Source: Bacteroidota bacterium (GTDB taxonomy: Bacteria > Bacteroidota > Bacteroidia > Chitinophagales > Saprospiraceae). Taken from it: a DNA stretch of 64,000 bases. Shown here one piece after another: positions 9,851 to 18,124 of the stretch. The stretch is taken from positions 62,001 through 126,000 of the forward strand of contig WGNL01000024.1 in NCBI GenBank assembly GCA_016124585.1, given 5' to 3'. Position numbers and translations under genes: made by a program. Position 1 is the stretch's first letter. Every line of letters begins with the position of its first letter. The notes below the pieces were generated by a model. The model worked only from the letters and a program-made list of their open reading frames with translations, made no database searches and had not been told where the DNA came from.

Positions 9851-10567
9851 TTAATTTTTTTTGGAAATATTCCACTCTGCCAAGAATAAACCTAGCACGA
9901 TGATGGTCCCGAAATAAATTAAATCCTTGGTATCCAAAACACCTCTAGATACAGAGTCGAAATGCGTTCTCATGCTTAGCGATTCAAAGAAACTACCAAG
10001 CCAACCAGTCATATTATTTGCAATAATGTCGAATAAGAACTGGAATATAAGACCTGCAAAAATGGAAAGTAAAAATGCAACAATCTGGTTATTGGTCAAA
10101 CTGCTTGTGAATAACCCGATACTGATATAGGCGGAACTCATCAATATCAATCCAAAATAACCGCACAATGTTGCCCCATGATCCATATTGCCTAAGTACG
10201 ATACCGTGATATAATAAGGCAGTGTAAATAATAATGCGATACAAACCATGAGTAAGCACGATAGGAATTTACCTATCACTACCTGTCTGTTCGTCACGTT
10301 TTTGGTAAGTAAAAGCTCTATGGTTCCAGTCCGTTTTTCTTCAGCAAACTGCCGCATGGTTATGGCAGGTACAAATATTAGCAGCGTTAATTGTGCTACT
10401 GCAAAGAAGACGTATAAATCGGCCTGTTTACGAAGAAAAACATCTGCCCCAATCAGCCAAGTAAAAAAACCTGTCAGCCCAAGAAATGCAATGAGCAAAA
10501 TATAGGCAACTAATGAGTCAAAATAACTGCCCAATTCTCGTTTAGCAATAACCCAAGTTGGATTCAT
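9851..10567 (-). CDS. gldF: Gliding-motility ABC transporter permease GldF
   Basis: This is an ABC-2 type permease of the gliding-associated transporter. It has 238 residues with about six hydrophobic segments. The start MNPTWVIAKRELGSYFDSLVAYI is typical of GldF. The FAEEKRTGTIELLLTKNV segment after the second helix is the ABC-2 coupling motif that contacts the ATPase. The gap to gldG is only 37 bases and the two are surely co-transcribed. gldA lies 87 bases upstream on the same strand. The usual partners, GldG and GldA, are both adjacent, which supports a complete transporter. Confidence 0.93.
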   Translation of the reverse strand: MNPTWVIAKRELGSYFDSLVAYILLIAFLGLTGFFTWLIGADVFLRKQADLYVFFAVAQLTLLIFVPAITMRQFAEEKRTGTIELLLTKNVTNRQVVIGKFLSCLLMVCIALLFTLPYYITVSYLGNMDHGATLCGYFGLILMSSAYISIGLFTSSLTNNQIVAFLLSIFAGLIFQFLFDIIANNMTGWLGSFFESLSMRTHFDSVSRGVLDTKDLIYFGTIIVLGLFLAEWNISKKN

Positions 10568-10654
10568 GATAATATGGTTATAGTTTCGAAATGCTATATT
10601 GAAAAGTATTTATCGCATTTATACTGTCCAACAATATGGCATCTCAACAATCAA

Positions 10655-11578
10655 TTAATTCAAAGTTAGGTCTCGGAAAATATCTTCAAGCCTTGTTTCC
10701 AAAGCCACCATTTCAGTCAGTGCCCATTTGTTTTTTACACAAAGATTGAATATATCCCGATTGGATAATAGCTCAGCTTGGCTCTGTACTTCAAAGCGTT
10801 GGCCTTCTGTGTCCAATAATTCGACAGCGGCCACACTTGGTAGTGTTTTTAACTGTTGGGAAATATCATTGCTATTGCCATCTTCTATCCGAACATGCAA
10901 TACCTGCTGGCCATGCGCTTGCTTGCGCAAAGTAGCGGCGGTGCCATCTGCTACGATATGCCCTTTATTGATGATTAGAATTCGGTCGCAAGTAGCTTCT
11001 ACTTCAGGCAGGATATGTGTACTGAGGATGACCGTTTTTTCTTTACCGATATTACGAATCAAAGCCCGAATTTCGACTATCTGGTTAGGATCAAGGCCCG
11101 TGGTTGGTTCATCTAGAATGAGGATTTCTGGGTCATGAATCATGGCCTGCGCCAATCCAACCCGCTGGCGATAACCTTTGGATAGTTCACCGATTTTTTT
11201 GTGTTTTTCCTCATCAAGGCCACAGTCCCGCACCATTTTTCGAATCCTGTCATTAACTTGTGACTTCGATACTCCTTGAATTGCTGCACAAAAAGCAAGG
11301 TAATCAATCACTGGCATGTCCAGATAAAGTGGGTTGTGTTCAGGTAGGTACCCAATATGCCGCTTCGTTTCACCGGATTTGACTGACTTACCACCTAGCC
11401 ATACTTCACCACCATCCGACTCAAGATATCCTGTGATGATTTTCATGGTGGTGGTCTTGCCAGCGCCGTTTGGTCCAAGGAATCCAAGAATTTCCCCGGT
11501 TTTCACTTCAAACGAAATCTGGTCAACTGCTTTTTGCTGACCGTAGCTTTTTGTCAATTCCTGTATTTTAATATCCAT
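10655..11578 (-). CDS. gldA: Gliding-motility ABC transporter ATPase GldA
   Basis: This cytoplasmic ATPase energises the GldFG permease. Walker A GPNGAGKT is at residues 35-42, the ABC signature LSKGYRQR at 132-139, Walker B ILILDEP at 152-158 and the switch histidine at H188. The remaining ~100 residues form the C-terminal extension typical of ABC-2 export ATPases and GldA (LxxLPSVAAVELLD...). At 307 residues it has normal length. It is the first gene of the cluster, with a -7-like element at 11650 on its strand. It could in principle serve another ABC-2 exporter, but its place next to gldF and gldG makes GldA the best call. Confidence 0.92.
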   Translation of the reverse strand: MDIKIQELTKSYGQQKAVDQISFEVKTGEILGFLGPNGAGKTTTMKIITGYLESDGGEVWLGGKSVKSGETKRHIGYLPEHNPLYLDMPVIDYLAFCAAIQGVSKSQVNDRIRKMVRDCGLDEEKHKKIGELSKGYRQRVGLAQAMIHDPEILILDEPTTGLDPNQIVEIRALIRNIGKEKTVILSTHILPEVEATCDRILIINKGHIVADGTAATLRKQAHGQQVLHVRIEDGNSNDISQQLKTLPSVAAVELLDTEGQRFEVQSQAELLSNRDIFNLCVKNKWALTEMVALETRLEDIFRDLTLN

Positions 11579-11649
11579 AAGCTGCTAAAAATTAAGCTTT
11601 CATGAATTAAAATGTTGTCAAACGCCGCTGTTGGCGCTGTAACTGTGCG

Positions 11650-11657
11650 CAAAAATA
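11650..11657 (-). promoter_or_regulatory. Candidate -7 element for gldA
   Basis: Read on the minus strand this is TATTTTTG, a match to TAnnTTTG, 72 bases before the gldA start. A -33 box at proper spacing was not seen, and the sequence is AT-rich, so a chance match is possible. Confidence 0.35.
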
Positions 11658-11686
11658 GAACCCTGCATTTTTCTAAAGGAAACGTT

Positions 11687-11701
11687 TGCAAATCATTTGC
11701 A
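11687..11701. promoter_or_regulatory. Palindrome TGCAAATcATTTGCA in a divergent promoter region
   Basis: A perfect 7+1+7 palindrome lies in the 287-base space between the divergent gldA and Clp-like genes, about 30 bases upstream of the gldA -7 candidate. Its size and place suit an operator for a dimeric regulator. No regulator gene lies nearby, so its function is only inferred. Confidence 0.4.
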
Positions 11702-11865
11702 TTTCTATTGCCTGTGAAATTCGACATATCATTCCCATTACGATCAGTCATTAACTCCCATGACTTTTCCTTTTCTTTGCCATCCAAATTCAGCTAAGAA
11801 TGGCAAGGTCGAAGAATTTGGGCTCGAAAATCGTCATTCTAATTACATGCTGGGTTGTCTGAATC

Positions 11866-14800
11866 ATGCCCGTAACCACCCTCAATATCCCAGTACTTGT
11901 GCTGCCAACAAAGCTTGATGGTCAAGCTGCTTACCAAGTGCAGCCTGTTTTCTTCTCTGCGCCGGTAGGGGTGCATCGGCGGTACAGCGAGGCGGTGTCA
12001 ATGTTTAAGAAGCAAATGAAGCGCCGTTATACTTCCTTTACTTTTTCACGAGCGACGGCGGAGCAGTTGTTGTGGTTTAAGTTTGGGCCTGAAGTGAAGT
12101 TGAACCAATATTCATTGGCGTTCAGCATTGGAACTAATTTCATCAAAGGGCGCTTTGCAGTGGCCACTTTTGAATGGCAAGGTCTGACATTTGCCTGCTT
12201 GCCTAGTTTCAACCACATCAATTTCATCGTTCGTCAAAATGAAAAAGGTAAAATCGACTTGAAATCTGAGACAGAACGAGTGGTAAAGGAACTACTTCGA
12301 AGGTTTAAACAACTGGAAGGAAACGAATTCGATGCAGAGGCATACTATTCTGACAAAAAGGAATTTGTGACAACTGTCCAGTTGGAGGTTAAATTCAAAG
12401 AACCAAGTTTCAACTTTGAAAATGCCAGCGTGGATGGAATATTGGCTGCTTTTCGTTTACAAGAAAAATTTGATGGTGCTGATGAAATTGACAAGGTGGC
12501 TACTGAAATTTGTTCCCGTTATCCTGAAGAACTAGATCGTGCTTGGTATCAGGAAACCCACGTAGAGCAATTGCTGCAACTGGTATTTAAGAAAGAAAAC
12601 AACTCACCACTTGTGCTAGTCGGCCCTGAAGGTGTTGGGAAGCACACCATTATTCAGGAGGTTGCCTACCGATACATGTCCGGACTTTCAAAGGATTCCG
12701 ACGATGATTCCCGCCGACAAAATCTCTGGCATTTGAACCCCAATCGGGTCATAGCGGGCATGAGTATCGTGGGGCATTGGGAGAAACGGTTCGAGGCAAT
12801 TTTGCAATTCTTGCAATCACCACGAGGCAAGGGGAGTTTGCCTGATAAACTTTTGGTGGATAATCCCGTGGCGCTTCTTCGCATCGGGAAAGCAGCGGGT
12901 AGTGACCTTTGCCTAGCGACTGTCCTCAAACCATTTTTGGAAAAAAGGAAAATTCAGTTGGTGCTGCTAGCCACACCTGAAGAGTGGAAAATCATTCAGG
13001 AGAGTGACAGGGGCTTTGCCGATTTGTTCCAGGTTTTGCGAGTGCCAGAGCCAGATGTGCCAACTGCCATCAAAATCGTGCTGCAAAATCGCAGTTTGTT
13101 GGAGCTTCAAACCGGTAGTTCTATCACCGTACCTGCCATCAGCCAGTTGTTTGCCATCCAGCGCAACTACCTGAAAAACAGAGCCTTGCCAGGTTCTGTG
13201 ATGCGTCTGCTTACGCAACTGACGATCAAATACAGCCGTTCGCTGATTGATGCGCCTCAGGTCCGTGAAGAGTTTAAGTCGTTCAGCGGAATGCAGGAGC
13301 AGATTTTCGAAGAGCAAACGCCAATCGAAAAAGACGAAGTGCGCCGCAGCCTTGCCCTGGAATTGGTTGGTCAACCCAATGCGGTGGAGGCACTTTCCGG
13401 CGCCATACACCTTGTGAAGGCTCGCCTCACCGACAGGAATCGCCCGCTTGCTTCCTTCCTTTTTATTGGACCAACGGGTGTGGGGAAAACACATGCCGCC
13501 AAATTGCTCAGCAAAACGATACTCGGCACTGACACAAAGTTGATGCGTTTTGACATGAACGAGTACATTGATGCTGGTGCCCTCCATCGGCTGATTGGCG
13601 ATTTTCAAAACCCAGAGGGCCAGCTGACAGGCAAGGTTCGCTACCAGCCTTTTGGCGTGGTGCTTTTGGACGAAATTGAAAAAGCACACCCCAGTATCCA
13701 CGACCTTTTACTACAAGTGCTTGACGACGCTCGTTTGACGGATAGTTTGGGCCGCACTGTGGATTTCTCCAACACTATCATTGTCATGACCTCTAACCTT
13801 GGCGCAAGGGAAGCTGCTTCGCAAATTGGCTTTGCAAGCTTGGCTCGGGATGAAAGTGCCATCTACCGTAAAGCCGTAGAACAGGCATTTAGGCCAGAAT
13901 TGGTCAACAGAATCGAGCAGATAGTGGTATTCAACCCGCTGACATTTAACGAGATTGAAAAAATTGCCCAGCTACAGATTCGAGAATTGCTACAGCGTGA
14001 TGGCTTCGTCCGTCGGACCACGATTGTGAATGTGTCGGCTAGTGCGCTGGACTGGGTGGCACGCCGTGGTTTCGACGCAAGAATGGGCGGGCGGGCGCTG
14101 AAGCGGCAAATCGAGCGGGACTTGACGCTGCTTTCTGCGGAACAACTCATCAAGTCAACTTCTGAGACCCCCGTCATCCTTGATATTTTGCTGGAAAATG
14201 ACCGATTGGTCCCACAAATCACTCCAATTGAATTAGCTGAACAACTGTCAGGTGGTTGGTTGCCAACTATTCCGGAAGAACAGGAAGCTATCCGGTTTTT
14301 CAATAAACTGCTTCATCGATTGGAGAAAATCGAGAAGGAGGTTGCAAATTTTGAGCGTCGTCAGGAGAAACAAGGTCATCTTTACAATGTAGCAGGCCAA
14401 GATGCAGATTGGAAGCATTACGATTTCAAGAATAAAATCGCCAGCTTAAAGGAAAGCCTTCAGTTCAAGGCTTTGAGGCTTCGTGAAAGGCGTTTGACCA
14501 TGACCCCTGCAGTACCATTTCGACTCAAAAGAGTTTACTTGAACGATTTTGATGAAAGTGGCAAAGCTCGAAAAGAAGCACTGCGTGACAAGCATTTTCA
14601 GGAAGAAGGGATGAAAACGCTTCGGGAGGAATACCGCCATCAAAGCCCACAATTTGATAGTTTCGAGACGGATTATTTGGTCAGCTATTTTGACCTGACT
14701 TTTTTGGAAAGTATGCTGGAAGGTTTTTTGAAACAAAAAACAGACAAGGTGGTGATTCAATTGACTTCCACTGTGACCAATGCGGGCGAAGCTGAAATGG

Positions 14801-15138
14801 AATTTTTGGTAAATCAATACAGCCAACTGTTGTCCTCGATGGATATTTCACACAACATACTCCCGAATTTGCAAGGAATCGATGCGGAGGAGTACAGGCT
14901 TGGACAACTGTTGGCAAGTGAGACTGGGCTACATTTGTTTTACTCGCAGGGTGGGACACCCATTCCCATCCGTTTTTCTTTAGAGGTAGGTGGTGAGGTT
15001 TTACCTCCACCGCCTTTGGTTATCCGCATTTACGATGATAAAAATACCCAGTTCGACCTTCGCACAGGCTACTCCAACACCTATGCCATGACGCCGGAGG
15101 AGATGAAATTATTGCTGTTCGGAGGGATGTTCCAATAG
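11866..15138 (+). CDS. Aberrant Clp/HSP100-type double AAA+ ATPase with unique N- and C-terminal domains
   Basis: This 1,090-residue protein has an unrecognised N-terminal domain (1-185), two Clp-type AAA+ modules and a C-terminal extension (about 790-1090) with coiled-coil-like helices near 800-870. In D1, Walker A is GPEGVGKHT (253-261), but the Walker B glutamate is replaced (LLVDN, D332-N333), the arginine fingers align with FADLFQ, and the KYRG pore loop reads SIVG (300-303). D2 is catalytically intact: GPTGVGKT (535-542), LLDE (D602-E603), MTSN sensor 1, FRPELVNRIE finger and GGRALKR sensor 2. However, the GYVG pore loop is missing (GDFQNPEGQ, 578-586). The tripeptide I654-G655-F656 stands where ClpA and ClpC carry their ClpP loop. 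No ClpB-like middle domain is visible. The function is unknown; it is not a typical ClpB, ClpA or ClpC. Confidence 0.85.
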   Translation: MPVTTLNIPVLVLPTKLDGQAAYQVQPVFFSAPVGVHRRYSEAVSMFKKQMKRRYTSFTFSRATAEQLLWFKFGPEVKLNQYSLAFSIGTNFIKGRFAVATFEWQGLTFACLPSFNHINFIVRQNEKGKIDLKSETERVVKELLRRFKQLEGNEFDAEAYYSDKKEFVTTVQLEVKFKEPSFNFENASVDGILAAFRLQEKFDGADEIDKVATEICSRYPEELDRAWYQETHVEQLLQLVFKKENNSPLVLVGPEGVGKHTIIQEVAYRYMSGLSKDSDDDSRRQNLWHLNPNRVIAGMSIVGHWEKRFEAILQFLQSPRGKGSLPDKLLVDNPVALLRIGKAAGSDLCLATVLKPFLEKRKIQLVLLATPEEWKIIQESDRGFADLFQVLRVPEPDVPTAIKIVLQNRSLLELQTGSSITVPAISQLFAIQRNYLKNRALPGSVMRLLTQLTIKYSRSLIDAPQVREEFKSFSGMQEQIFEEQTPIEKDEVRRSLALELVGQPNAVEALSGAIHLVKARLTDRNRPLASFLFIGPTGVGKTHAAKLLSKTILGTDTKLMRFDMNEYIDAGALHRLIGDFQNPEGQLTGKVRYQPFGVVLLDEIEKAHPSIHDLLLQVLDDARLTDSLGRTVDFSNTIIVMTSNLGAREAASQIGFASLARDESAIYRKAVEQAFRPELVNRIEQIVVFNPLTFNEIEKIAQLQIRELLQRDGFVRRTTIVNVSASALDWVARRGFDARMGGRALKRQIERDLTLLSAEQLIKSTSETPVILDILLENDRLVPQITPIELAEQLSGGWLPTIPEEQEAIRFFNKLLHRLEKIEKEVANFERRQEKQGHLYNVAGQDADWKHYDFKNKIASLKESLQFKALRLRERRLTMTPAVPFRLKRVYLNDFDESGKARKEALRDKHFQEEGMKTLREEYRHQSPQFDSFETDYLVSYFDLTFLESMLEGFLKQKTDKVVIQLTSTVTNAGEAEMEFLVNQYSQLLSSMDISHNILPNLQGIDAEEYRLGQLLASETGLHLFYSQGGTPIPIRFSLEVGGEVLPPPPLVIRIYDDKNTQFDLRTGYSNTYAMTPEEMKLLLFGGMFQ

Positions 15139-15201
15139 TCGATATGTTGAATGATGGTCAAAAAAACTTTCCATTTACCCCTTTGTTGTTTAGACAAAAT
15201 C

Positions 15202-15209
15202 TACATTTG
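15202..15209 (+). promoter_or_regulatory. Bacteroidota -7 element upstream of the ferredoxin gene
   Basis: TACATTTG matches TAnnTTTG 18 bases before the ferredoxin ATG. It suggests that fdx and iscX have their own promoter rather than depending on the Clp-like gene. The spacing to the nearest TTTG (15182) is short, so the -33 box is uncertain. Confidence 0.5.
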
Positions 15210-15226
15210 CGGACTTTTTTGAAATT

Positions 15227-15568
15227 ATGGCTACCATTAAATTTACATTCGAAGATAAATCAATTGCTCCTGTCACGGTTAATGACGTGCCGGTGGATAT
15301 GTCCATTTTGGAGGTTACGGAAGAGCATGATATTCACCTAAATCATAATTGTGGCGGCGTTTGCGCTTGTAGCACTTGCCATGTGTACGTGAATAGCGGT
15401 GAAGACTCATTGGAAGAAATCTCGGATAAGGAAGAGGATTTCGTAGACCGAGCCATCAATCCCCGTTTGGAGTCCAGGCTTGGCTGTCAATGTATTATTT
15501 TGGAAGAGGATGCTGTTATCGAAGTTGAAATTCCTGACCAGAAACGCATCATCGGACACGAACATTGA
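15227..15568 (+). CDS. fdx: 2Fe-2S ferredoxin, ISC type
   Basis: This is a small cytoplasmic electron carrier of the adrenodoxin/ISC ferredoxin class, used in Fe-S cluster assembly. Cluster ligands are seen as C42-x5-C48-x2-C51 and C87 in the context NCGGVCACSTCHVYV and LGCQC. Extra cysteines at 46 and 89 are not ligands in the family. The 113-residue length and acidic character are normal. The next gene is iscX, another ISC accessory gene, 60 bases downstream, which supports an Fe-S assembly role. iscS, iscU, iscA and hscAB are absent from the window. Confidence 0.95.
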   Translation: MATIKFTFEDKSIAPVTVNDVPVDMSILEVTEEHDIHLNHNCGGVCACSTCHVYVNSGEDSLEEISDKEEDFVDRAINPRLESRLGCQCIILEEDAVIEVEIPDQKRIIGHEH

Positions 15569-15628
15569 AAAATGACAGCGGGATAGAAGCTACTCTACTT
15601 CCACCAATCACAAATTACTTTTAGAATT

Positions 15629-15877
15629 ATGGCTTTCAAAGATATCGAAGACCTCCCTATTTACTGGAAAGATCATGAAGACGTTGCCATGCGCCTCTAC
15701 GAGCGTTTTGGCGATGACTTTAACGAGGGCAAAATTTACCGTATTCGTTTCACCGAACTGATAGATTGGGTCATGGAAATTCCCAATTTTGAAGGGAAAC
15801 GGGAAGATTGCAACGAGGGGCACCTTGAGCAAATTCAAGCCAAATGGGTGTACGAATGGCGGGACAATAATAAGTAG
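15629..15877 (+). CDS. iscX: Fe-S cluster assembly accessory protein IscX
   Basis: This is a small acidic protein of the IscX (YfhJ, DUF528) family. In E. coli the family binds IscS and iron and tunes the rate of cluster assembly. The family pattern is clear: YWKDHEDVAMRLYE..., then YRIRFTELIDWVMEIPNF, and then a C-terminal helix IQAKWVYEW. At 82 residues it is slightly longer than the 66-residue E. coli protein because of inserts around residues 26-36. It follows fdx, as it does in many ISC operons. Confidence comes from the aligned aromatic/acidic pattern and the neighbour together. Confidence 0.88.
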   Translation: MAFKDIEDLPIYWKDHEDVAMRLYERFGDDFNEGKIYRIRFTELIDWVMEIPNFEGKREDCNEGHLEQIQAKWVYEWRDNNK

Positions 15878-15967
15878 TTGTCAGATAAAAATTGTCAGTA
15901 GACCTTCAATAGTGGTTATTTTGATGCCGACTGTTGCTTGCAGGCTTTTAAACCGTCAAAATTGAAA

Positions 15968-16504
15968 ATGACACCGGATAACAACGAACGCTTCCAACAT
16001 GCCGGCAACGTGCTTAGCCGGTTCCGTGATATTCATACCTTTATATTTGATGTTGACGGCGTGTTCACCAATGGCCAAGTATTGGTGACCGAAAATGGTG
16101 ACCTGCTGCGTTCAATGAGCGTACGGGATGGTCAAGCGATTCGGATGGCCGTGGAGGAGGGTTTTCGCATTTTGATTTTAACGAAAGGCAAATCCGAAGG
16201 TGTCAATATCCGCTTGCGGGATTTGGGTGTCCGGGACATCATTTCTGGCCTACAGAACAAACTAAAAGCTTACGAGGAGTTCCTAGATGCCTATGAGTTG
16301 GACGAAGAGGGCATCCTTTACATGGGAGATGACCTACCAGATTTGGAAGTGATGCGAAGGGTCGGCCTACCTACTTGCCCAGTTGATGCAGTGCCGGAAA
16401 TTCGACAAATTTGCCACTATGTTTCACCATTGAAGGGTGGGGATGGTTGTGTTCGAGATGTCATTGAAAAAGTGATGAAATTGAAAGGAGTGTGGAACTG
16501 GTAA
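15968..16504 (+). CDS. kdsC: HAD-family phosphatase, KdsC-like (KDO-8-phosphate phosphatase)
   Basis: This is a C0-cap HAD phosphatase that probably removes phosphate from 3-deoxy-D-manno-octulosonate 8-phosphate in KDO synthesis for lipid A-core. The nucleophile and acid/base are D28 and D30 in FIFDVDGVFTNGQV. LILTKGKS is motif II and YMGDDLPDLEVM is motif IV. The C-terminal PLKGGDGCVRDVIE tail is the substrate-closing segment typical of KdsC/YrbI. The ATG at 15968 was preferred to an upstream TTG (15938), giving 178 residues, close to the family size. The related CMP-acylneuraminate-type phosphatases share the motifs, so the exact substrate is inferred. Confidence 0.85.
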   Translation: MTPDNNERFQHAGNVLSRFRDIHTFIFDVDGVFTNGQVLVTENGDLLRSMSVRDGQAIRMAVEEGFRILILTKGKSEGVNIRLRDLGVRDIISGLQNKLKAYEEFLDAYELDEEGILYMGDDLPDLEVMRRVGLPTCPVDAVPEIRQICHYVSPLKGGDGCVRDVIEKVMKLKGVWNW

Positions 16505-16516
16505 ATTTGTTTCACG

Positions 16517-17440
16517 ATGAAAATTACCGCTTTTTTCAAACTTGTCCGTTTCCCAAACCTCCTTATTGTTGCGCTCACGCAATACTTGCTACAGTACTTG
16601 GTACTTCTGCCAGCTTTAAAAGTTGCTGGCTTGACTCCTATTCTTGATGATTTTCATTTTTTTTTGTTGGTCTTTACTACTATGCTGATTGCCGCTGGCG
16701 GCTACATCGTCAACGATATTTTAGACTATGAAAGTGACTTAATCAACAAGCCGCATGCAGTATTTGTAACCCGGGTATTTTCCAAGAAATTGGTCGAAGT
16801 GTTTTATGTAACAATTTTATTGTTGGGACTCGCAATTGCCTGGTATTTAGCGATTTATGTTGGAAAACTGATGCTTGTCTTAATCTACCCTGCTGCATGT
16901 TTGATACTTTATTTTTATTCAAAAAAGCTGAAGAAAATTCCGTTCTGGGGCAATGTAACCGTAGCAGTGTTCTGCGCATTTGTGGCGGGAGTTGTCTTGT
17001 TTGCAGAGCGTCAAAACTTCTCCCAAATGCCTGATGAGGGTGGGGTAGTGAAGGTGCTGTTTGGGGGCTATCTCTGGTTCGCTTTTCTATCGACCCTTTT
17101 GCGAGAAATCATCAAGGATTTGGAGGACATGGAAGGGGATGCCCGCCTTGGGCTTAGGACGCTGCCCCTGCAATTTGGTGTGGACGCTGCAAAAAAATCG
17201 GTCTTCTTAATAGGGGTATTTCTGCTTTTTTCCCTTCTAATATTTGTTTACTGGCTCATGCAAAGGCAAGCGATGTTCAGTGCCATATTTAGCATAGTGG
17301 GTGTTGCATTTCCCTTGATTTATACCCTAATTATGTTGAAAAAAGCCAAAACTAAATCAGATTTTTCCAAAGCAAGTTTTTTAGCAAAAATTATCATGCT
17401 GAGTGGCCTGGTTTTATTGTTGGTTTGTAAATTCGCCTAA
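16517..17440 (+). CDS. UbiA-superfamily prenyltransferase
   Basis: This integral membrane enzyme joins a prenyl diphosphate to an acceptor. It has about eight to nine hydrophobic helices and both Mg-diphosphate motifs: NDILDYESD (66-74) and DLEDMEGD (201-208). The 307-residue length is usual. Close Bacteroidota relatives are commonly annotated as geranylgeranylglycerol-phosphate geranylgeranyltransferase-like, but the acceptor (quinone precursor, glycerol phosphate or other) cannot be told from sequence alone. It starts 12 bases after the kdsC-like stop and ends 8 bases before the next gene, so it belongs to a tight operon. A UbiD decarboxylase lies 4 kb downstream but is separated by oppositely oriented genes. 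Confidence 0.85.
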   Translation: MKITAFFKLVRFPNLLIVALTQYLLQYLVLLPALKVAGLTPILDDFHFFLLVFTTMLIAAGGYIVNDILDYESDLINKPHAVFVTRVFSKKLVEVFYVTILLLGLAIAWYLAIYVGKLMLVLIYPAACLILYFYSKKLKKIPFWGNVTVAVFCAFVAGVVLFAERQNFSQMPDEGGVVKVLFGGYLWFAFLSTLLREIIKDLEDMEGDARLGLRTLPLQFGVDAAKKSVFLIGVFLLFSLLIFVYWLMQRQAMFSAIFSIVGVAFPLIYTLIMLKKAKTKSDFSKASFLAKIIMLSGLVLLLVCKFA

Positions 17441-17448
17441 AACAAAAC

Positions 17449-17922
17449 ATGGCAAAAAAAGTCGAATTTACTGGTGAAATGGTGGCATTGGATGGTTTGC
17501 CCAATAATGGAGCGGTTGTTTTTCCATATGATTTGAAGGAAACATTTGGGAAAAAATCAGTCAAGGTCAAAATCACTTTTGACGGCATCGAATACCGTGG
17601 GCTTTTGAAAAGTATGGGCGGTGATTGTGTCTATTGTTTGATTAGAAAAGACATCCGAGAAAAATTGGGCAAACAGCCTGGTGACTTAATTGAAGTAACT
17701 GTTCTGGAAGATACAGAAGAAAGGATTGTCGCCGTACCACCTGATTTTCAACAAGTTATGGACGAAAATCCTAAAATGAAAGAGGTGTTTGAAAGATTTT
17801 CCTACACCTGCAAAAAGGAATATGTCAACTGGATTGAATCAGCCAAGCGGCCTGAAACCCGGCAAAATCGGATTCAAAAATCAGTGGAAATGATAAGCTC
17901 GGGTAAAAAAGAACCGAGATAA
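17449..17922 (+). CDS. YdeI/OmdA-associated protein with DUF1905 domain
   Basis: This is a 157-residue cytoplasmic protein with two parts. Residues about 5-95 form a DUF1905-type small beta barrel (VEFTGEMVALDGLPNNGAVVF...GDLIEVTVLED). The remainder is the 'bacteriocin-protection, YdeI/OmpD-associated' helical tail with its characteristic YVNWIESAKRPETRQNRI. The molecular function of this family is not established. The gene follows the prenyltransferase by 8 bases and is probably the last conventional gene of the operon. Confidence 0.85.
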   Translation: MAKKVEFTGEMVALDGLPNNGAVVFPYDLKETFGKKSVKVKITFDGIEYRGLLKSMGGDCVYCLIRKDIREKLGKQPGDLIEVTVLEDTEERIVAVPPDFQQVMDENPKMKEVFERFSYTCKKEYVNWIESAKRPETRQNRIQKSVEMISSGKKEPR

Positions 17923-17984
17923 TATTCCTGACTCAACCAACCAAAACTTTGGTATTTGCGTCTATTGATTCGATTTTTTACTTA

Positions 17985-18048
17985 AATGTTTGATTCTGTA
18001 GGAGATTTTGGCACGTTTTTTAAAAAGATTATAAAAGAATCAAACATT
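17985..18048. repeat. 13-nt inverted repeat inside the small ORF
   Basis: AATGTTTGATTCT (17985-17997) is the exact reverse complement of AGAATCAAACATT (18036-18048), with 38 bases between. The left arm covers the candidate ATG at 17986, so pairing could hide the start codon of the small ORF. Confidence 0.6.
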
Positions 18049-18120
18049 ACAAAAAGAGTTTGCGTTAAACTTCAAAAGAACCTAAGAATTAAGTTTCATA
18101 CAATTAGTGAGAGTAAATGA
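17986..18120 (+). CDS. Possible 44-residue basic small protein (unrecognised)
   Basis: An ATG at 17986 opens 44 codons, beginning MFDSVGDFGTFFKKIIKES and ending HTISESK, with the TGA at 18118-18120. The product would be basic and soluble. The stop falls 5 bases before a strong terminator hairpin, which is why a real gene, or a non-coding RNA, is plausible. No family is recognised, and no strong ribosome-binding site is visible. It could equally be the 3' untranslated part of the operon above. Confidence 0.35.
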   Translation: MFDSVGDFGTFFKKIIKESNITKRVCVKLQKNLRIKFHTISESK

Positions 18121-18124
18121 CGCC

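Noticed and set aside
13000-13701. Long minus-strand frame (about 240 codons) in the Clp-like gene
   Set aside because: The plus strand carries continuous AAA+ motifs over the same bases. The antisense product resembles nothing and has no signals of its own.
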